Assembly: GCA_964388305.1 (NCBI GenBank)
Contig: CAYMAA010000061.1
Location: forward strand, 1 to 10,338
Length of the DNA stretch: 10,338 bases
Source of the DNA: JAJQCI01 sp964388305
GTDB lineage: Bacteria > Bacillota > Clostridia > Lachnospirales > CAG-274
Direction: 5' to 3'
In this document: positions 6,806 through 10,338 of the stretch, in pieces
How the letters are laid out: each line of letters begins with the position of its first letter
Numbering within the stretch: the stretch's first letter is position 1
The notes under the pieces: generated by a model
What the model was told of the DNA's origin: nothing
Database searches by the model: none
What the model saw: the letters and a program-made list of their open reading frames with translations, nothing else
Program-made: the position numbers and the translations under genes

Positions 6806-8100
6806 TTAATATCAATCCTCTTTTCATTTATCATATTTTGCAAGGCTATCATAAGTCCTGTTTTGCCGTGGCTGTAATTAAGTCCCCCCTGCATATATAC
6901 CGCAAAAGGCTCTCTTAAAGGCGCGTCTGCGGAAAATTCTATAGATGAGCCTTGAATAAATGCCCCTGCCGCCATAATAACATCACTGTCATACCCGGGC
7001 ATAGGCGCAGGATAAGGTATTGCGTGGCTGTCCACCGCCGCACCCATTTGCACCCCCTGACAAAAGCTGATAAGATTTTCTCTGTTTTCCATTAATATAC
7101 ACTGAACAATGTCCCCACGCTTTTCATCTGGCAAGGGCATAACCCCAAACCCCAGTCTTTTAAACATTTCAGCACCTAAAACTGCCGTTTTAAGACTTCC
7201 GTTTACGGCTTGAGGAGCAGTGTATAAGCCTTGTATCATACTTCTTGTTGCTCCCAGGGTCGGCCCAACCTCTTTTCCCATTCCCGGCACTGTAAGACGA
7301 AAAGCCGCATTTTCCACAAGCTCCGCCTTTCCTGCAATATATCCCCCAACAGGCGCCAAACCGCCCCCGGGGTTTTTAATAAGGCTTCCCACAACCAAAT
7401 CCGCCCCTGCCTCCAAAGGCTCGCTGTAATCCGTAAACTCGCCGTAGCAGTTGTCTGCCATACAAATAATATCACTTCTTACGTTTTTAACAATGGCAAC
7501 AATCTCCCCTATCTGCTCAACGGTTAAAGACGGTCTTAAACAATACCCCTTAGACCTTTGTATTGTAACAAGTCTTGTGTTGGGTTTTATGTTTTCCGCA
7601 ATATGCTCCAAGTCGCAGCTTCCGTCTTTAAGCAATGGCAGCTCGCTAAACTCCACACCGTAGTCCTTTAAACTGCCTTTAACGGGTCTTTTGTACCCAA
7701 TAACACCCTCTAAGGTGTCATAAGGACTGCCAACCACACTGAACAAATGATCCCCGGGACGTAAATTCCCGAACAGGGCAACCGTTAAAGCGTGTGTGCC
7801 TGAAATTATCTGAGGTCTTACCAAAGCGTCCTCCGCCTTAAAAACATCGGCATAAATGCTTTCCATAACATCTCTGCCGCCGTCATCATAGCCATAACCC
7901 GTACTTCCGCAAAAATGGTCTATTGCAAGTCTGTTTTTCTGCATTGCCTTAATAACCTTCATCTGATTGTATTCAGAAATGCGGTCAATCTCTCTAAAAC
8001 TGCCCTCAACGGCGCTTTCGCAGCTTTTAACAAAGTCATAAACCCTGCCGCTTATGCCAAACTCCTCCGTTGCAAGCTCTTTGCTTTTATCCTTAATCAT
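6802..8100 (-). CDS. Methionine gamma-lyase family PLP enzyme (YnbB type, 'aluminium resistance protein')
   Basis: A 432-residue fold-type I PLP enzyme of the Met_gamma_lyase/aluminium-resistance family (PF06838), common beside miaA/hfq and glnR in Bacillota. Visible signatures are ISGTHAL (99-105) in the PLP phosphate region, QRSKGYCLRPSLT (181-193), MADNCYGEF (214-222) with D216 as the likely PLP ring partner, and GSLIKNPGGGLAPVGGY (238-254) with K242 as the likely Schiff-base lysine. The C-terminal SSIEFSADAPLREPF and GGLNYSHGK are also characteristic. The length is usual for the family. The true substrate of this branch is not established; C-S lyase activity is implied only by the family name. 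The ATG overlaps the miaA stop by 4 bases (ATGA), and its own TGA overlaps the next start in the same way. Confidence 0.93.
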   Translation of the reverse strand: MIKDKSKELATEEFGISGRVYDFVKSCESAVEGSFREIDRISEYNQMKVIKAMQKNRLAIDHFCGSTGYGYDDGGRDVMESIYADVFKAEDALVRPQIISGTHALTVALFGNLRPGDHLFSVVGSPYDTLEGVIGYKRPVKGSLKDYGVEFSELPLLKDGSCDLEHIAENIKPNTRLVTIQRSKGYCLRPSLTVEQIGEIVAIVKNVRSDIICMADNCYGEFTDYSEPLEAGADLVVGSLIKNPGGGLAPVGGYIAGKAELVENAAFRLTVPGMGKEVGPTLGATRSMIQGLYTAPQAVNGSLKTAVLGAEMFKRLGFGVMPLPDEKRGDIVQCILMENRENLISFCQGVQMGAAVDSHAIPYPAPMPGYDSDVIMAAGAFIQGSSIEFSADAPLREPFAVYMQGGLNYSHGKTGLMIALQNMINEKRIDIK

Positions 8101-9032
8101 AAATCTACCCTTTCCGCTATAAAATCCGCTGTTCCGCCAACACCTTCAAATTCATCAATGTTTATCCAAACAGCATCGGGACATTGGTGCTTAAACCATG
8201 TAAGCTGCCTTTTCGCAAAATGCCTTGTATCCCTTTTAAGTATATAAACAGCCTCTTCAAGAGTTGTTTCTCCCATTAAATACGCCGCAATTTCCTTGTA
8301 ACCAAGTCCCTGCATGGCAGTGCTTTCTCTCTTAACGCCCATCTCCAAAAGCCGCCTAACCTCATCAACAAGTCCCTCTTCCATCATAGCGTCAACACGT
8401 CTGTCAATCCTTTCGTACAGCTTTTTCCTTTCCATATTTAAAACAAAAATCCTGCTGTTGTAAAAAGGCTCTCTCTTTCGCTCTCTTTCGTTGTAAGCGG
8501 AAAACCTTTCACCTGTTTCTTCAAAATATTCCAAAGCTCTTAAAACACGCTTAACATTATTTGGGTGAGTTGTTGCCCCATACTCGGGGTCTGCCTTTAC
8601 AAGCCTTTCAAACATAGCCTGCCTGCCGACCCTTTCAAGCTCAGCCTCTAACCTTTGCCTGATTTCAGCGTTTTTCCCTGCCCCGGCGGTAAAGTCGTTT
8701 CCGTAAATAAGTCCGTTAATGTAAAAGCCGGTACCGCCTGCCACAACAGGTATATGCCCTCTTTCCCAAATTTCATCAATATATTTAACAGCCTTTTTTT
8801 GAAAAACCGCAATGCTGTAGTCATCAAAGGGTTCAATTTCATCTACCAAAAAATGACGTATTCCCTTTTTTTCGTCCTCTCTGACCTTAGCCGTGCCAAT
8901 ATCCATATATTTGTAAACCTGCATAGAATCTGCGGAAATAACCTCTCCTCCAATTCTTCTGCAAACCTCAACGGAAACCGCCGTTTTTCCGCATGCGGTA
9001 GGGCCGCCGATAACAACAATGCCTTTTTTCAT
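8097..9032 (-). CDS. miaA: tRNA dimethylallyltransferase
   Basis: MiaA transfers a dimethylallyl group from DMAPP to N6 of A37 in tRNAs that read codons starting with U, the first step toward ms2i6A. From the ATG at 9030-9032 the protein has 311 residues, normal for bacteria. It shows the P-loop GPTACGKT (10-17), SADSMQVY (33-40) with the likely catalytic D35, DIGTAK, AGGTGFYINGL, the HPNNVKRVLRALE region, AMQGLGYKE and the C-terminal AKRQLTWFK. An in-frame GTG at 9039-9041 would add three residues. The ATG is preferred because the family normally begins with a short Met-Lys-Lys stretch before the first strand, although neither start has a strong Shine-Dalgarno site. The gene is first in its unit, behind a consensus promoter. 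Unlike many Bacillota, hfq does not follow it. Confidence 0.96.
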   Translation of the reverse strand: MKKGIVVIGGPTACGKTAVSVEVCRRIGGEVISADSMQVYKYMDIGTAKVREDEKKGIRHFLVDEIEPFDDYSIAVFQKKAVKYIDEIWERGHIPVVAGGTGFYINGLIYGNDFTAGAGKNAEIRQRLEAELERVGRQAMFERLVKADPEYGATTHPNNVKRVLRALEYFEETGERFSAYNERERKREPFYNSRIFVLNMERKKLYERIDRRVDAMMEEGLVDEVRRLLEMGVKRESTAMQGLGYKEIAAYLMGETTLEEAVYILKRDTRHFAKRQLTWFKHQCPDAVWINIDEFEGVGGTADFIAERVDL

Positions 9033-9070
9033 AAATTCCACTCACTTTTCAACCGATTTATATGTTAGTT

Positions 9071-9099
9071 ATTATATAACTTAATTTCATTTGTGTCAA
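9071..9099 (-). promoter_or_regulatory. Consensus sigma-A promoter of the miaA unit
   Basis: On the minus strand a perfect TTGACA (-35, 9094-9099) and a perfect TATAAT (-10, 9071-9076) are separated by exactly 17 bases. Transcription would start near 9064, leaving a leader of about 30 bases before the miaA ATG. The promoter sits in the 116-base divergent gap shared with the small plus-strand membrane-protein gene. Confidence 0.9.
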
Positions 9100-9148
9100 T
9101 CTTATACAAGCTATGAATAAATGTGAAAAATAAGGTCATACTGAAGTT

Positions 9149-9547
9149 ATGGAAAAGAGATTTTTAATTTACGGAGCAATAGGAATTACAATGGAAAATC
9201 TGTGGACAGGCTTAAACTCATTAATTTCGGGAGAATATATGCTTTTAACCCATACCTCATTATGGATGTTTTTAATATACGGTTTGGTTGTGTTTTGCGA
9301 GCCTGTTTTTAAATTACTCCAAAAAAAGCCCCTAATATTAAGGGGCTGCGTTTACTGCATATTAATATTTTCAACGGAATATTTAACAGGCAGATTTTTA
9401 AGAATTTTCGGTGTTTGCCCGTGGAGCTACTATGTATTTTCGGGCAGCATAAACGGACTTGTAATGCCTGCCTATGCTCCTCTCTGGTTTTGCGCCGGTC
9501 TTTTTTACGAAAAGCTCTATTTTTTGCTTAAGCATAAAGCAATTTAA
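9149..9547 (+). CDS. Small four-helix membrane protein (putative ABC-transporter type IV/CmpB-like family)
   Basis: A 132-residue hydrophobic protein with about four transmembrane segments (4-20, 35-54, 62-79, 104-127). The pattern YGAIGITMENLWTGL near the N terminus, STEYLTGRFLR (75-85), GVCPWSYY (88-95) and YAPLWFCAGLFYEKL (109-123) resembles small clostridial membrane proteins annotated as putative ABC-transporter type IV (PF06541). No transport role is shown, and no ATPase partner is nearby. It is the only plus-strand gene. The ATG at 9149 has a poor ribosome site. A second ATG at 9191 has AGGA at 6 bases spacing but would remove most of helix 1, so the longer form is preferred. Its stop overlaps the ruvB stop tail to tail (9544-9547), and its coding sequence holds a terminator for the opposite strand. 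Confidence 0.75.
   Translation: MEKRFLIYGAIGITMENLWTGLNSLISGEYMLLTHTSLWMFLIYGLVVFCEPVFKLLQKKPLILRGCVYCILIFSTEYLTGRFLRIFGVCPWSYYVFSGSINGLVMPAYAPLWFCAGLFYEKLYFLLKHKAI
9320..9347 (-). terminator. Intrinsic terminator for ruvB transcription, inside the convergent gene
   Basis: Perfect 7-bp arms AGCCCCT (9327-9333) and AGGGGCT (9341-9347) enclose a 7-base loop. On the minus strand the GC-rich hairpin is followed directly by seven T (9321-9327, partly shared with the stem base), which is the classic layout. It lies about 200 bases beyond the ruvB stop and within codons 58-67 of the plus-strand membrane-protein gene. On the plus strand no T-run follows it, so it should act in one direction only. 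Confidence 0.8.
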
Positions 9548-10338
9548 GAATTTTTGTAAATTCCCAATCCAAAATGACTGTATGCCAATGGTGTAACAAC
9601 CCTGCCCTTTGGTGTACGCTTAATAAACCCCTTTTGAATTAAGTACGGCTCGTAAACGTCCTCAATGGTATCGCTCTCTTCGCCTATGGAAACAGCTAAG
9701 GTGTCCAACCCCACAGGGCCGCCGTTAAATTTTTCAATTATTGTCATTATCATTCTCTTGTCATTATTATCCAAACCCATTTCGTCCACATCAAGAATTT
9801 TTAAAACCTCCGCCGCAACGTCTTTGTCAATTCTCCCCCCATACTTAACCTCCGCAAAATCCCTAATTCTTCGCAAAAGCCTGTTTGCGATACGGGGCGT
9901 CCCTCGGGATCTGCCGGCAATTTCCATTGCTCCGTCCTCTGTTAAGTTTATATTTAAAACCTTTGCGGAGCGTGTAACAATTTTTTTAAGCTCTTCGGGT
10001 GTATACAGCTCCAGCCTGTTAATAATGCCAAATCTGTCCCTTAAAGGTGCGGTTAAAAGTCCTGCCCTTTTGGTTGCCCCCACAAGAGTAAACTTAGGCA
10101 ACTCCACCCGTATGCTCTTAGCCGCCGCGCCTCTGCCAATAACAATATCCAGCACAAAGTCCTCCATTGCAGGGTACAAAATCTCCTCCACAAGCCTGTT
10201 AAGCCTGTGAATTTCGTCAATAAATAAAATATCCCCCTCATTAAGCCCGTTTAAAATTGCCGCCATATCCCCCGGTCGTTCAATGGCAGGGCCTGAGGTT
10301 GTTTTTATGTTAGAGTTCATTTCCGTTGCTATAATGTT
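9544..10338 (-). CDS. ruvB: Holliday junction branch migration ATPase RuvB (5' end cut by the window edge)
   Basis: 264 residues of RuvB; roughly the first 70 residues, including Walker A, lie beyond the window. RuvB is the AAA+ hexameric motor that pumps DNA through RuvA-bound Holliday junctions in recombination and repair. Visible features are IKTTSGPAIERPGD, Walker B ILFIDEIHRL, the sensor-1 region LVGATKRAGLL, PLRDRFG with the arginine-finger region, RGTPRIANRLLRRIRDFAE (sensor 2), and the winged-helix C terminus with GGPVGLDTLA, IEDVYEPYLIQKGF and RTPKGRV. The reading frame continues upstream of the internal Met at 10318-10320 (NIIATE precedes it), so that Met is not the start. The sensor-1 motif carries Lys (10069-10071) where family members usually have Thr (GATTRAG). 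The gene ends tail to tail with the plus-strand membrane-protein gene. Confidence 0.97.
   Translation of the reverse strand, partial: NIIATEMNSNIKTTSGPAIERPGDMAAILNGLNEGDILFIDEIHRLNRLVEEILYPAMEDFVLDIVIGRGAAAKSIRVELPKFTLVGATKRAGLLTAPLRDRFGIINRLELYTPEELKKIVTRSAKVLNINLTEDGAMEIAGRSRGTPRIANRLLRRIRDFAEVKYGGRIDKDVAAEVLKILDVDEMGLDNNDKRMIMTIIEKFNGGPVGLDTLAVSIGEESDTIEDVYEPYLIQKGFIKRTPKGRVVTPLAYSHFGLGIYKNS

Noticed and set aside
9033..9041. GTG as the miaA start
   Set aside because: It gives a three-residue extension without a better ribosome site; the ATG at 9030-9032 matches the usual family N terminus better.
9091..9119. Possible plus-strand promoter TTGTGT-17-TGAATA before the small membrane-protein gene
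   Set aside because: Both boxes are poor matches and overlap the strong miaA promoter region; not reported as a feature.
9665..10210. Plus-strand open frame of 181 codons opposite ruvB
   Set aside because: Shadow of a clear RuvB coding frame, with no recognisable domain and no ribosome site.

Overview
The window reads as a chromosomal segment of an anaerobic, low-to-moderate G+C member of the Bacillota, most likely Clostridia (Lachnospiraceae/Anaerotignum-like). The reasons are a butyryl-CoA/4-hydroxybutyrate-type CoA-transferase, strong Gram-positive style Shine-Dalgarno sites, sigma-A promoters close to TTGACA-17-TATAAT, and a miaA gene coupled to a YnbB-type PLP enzyme gene. This placement is inference from gene content. 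Almost everything is transcribed on the minus strand, so gene order below runs from high to low coordinates.

Right end (9149-10338): the 3' three quarters of ruvB (minus strand, cut by the window edge) converge on a small plus-strand gene for a four-helix membrane protein. The two stop codons overlap tail to tail, and an intrinsic terminator facing ruvB transcription lies inside the coding sequence of the small gene.

Middle (4667-9099): a consensus sigma-A promoter drives a compact four-gene unit. It holds miaA (tRNA dimethylallyltransferase), a methionine gamma-lyase-family PLP enzyme (YnbB type), an amidohydrolase-2 family metal-dependent hydrolase, and an acetyl-CoA hydrolase/transferase-family CoA-transferase. 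The first three genes are linked by 4-base ATGA start/stop overlaps and the fourth follows after 26 bases. The usual miaA neighbour hfq is absent. No terminator is visible after the CoA-transferase.

Left part (180-4647): a second promoter with an extended -10 drives a three-gene cell-surface glycan unit. It holds a large O-antigen ligase/polymerase-like membrane protein, a membrane-anchored long-form UDP-GlcNAc 4,6-dehydratase (PglF/CapD type), and a short PglC-like phosphoglycosyl transferase. Together they could make a 6-deoxy-4-keto-HexNAc nucleotide sugar, load a sugar-1-phosphate onto undecaprenyl phosphate, and polymerise or ligate the finished glycan. Glycosyltransferases, a flippase and an aminotransferase are not in the window.

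Left edge (1-179): no gene. The stretch is filled by a nested inverted-repeat element with several perfect stems, possibly a dispersed intergenic repeat. No tRNA, rRNA, CRISPR array, transposase or known riboswitch was recognised. I did not find a clear new defence or mobile system. The most distinctive features are the nested repeat, the terminator embedded in a convergent gene, and an unusual lysine in the RuvB sensor-1 motif.
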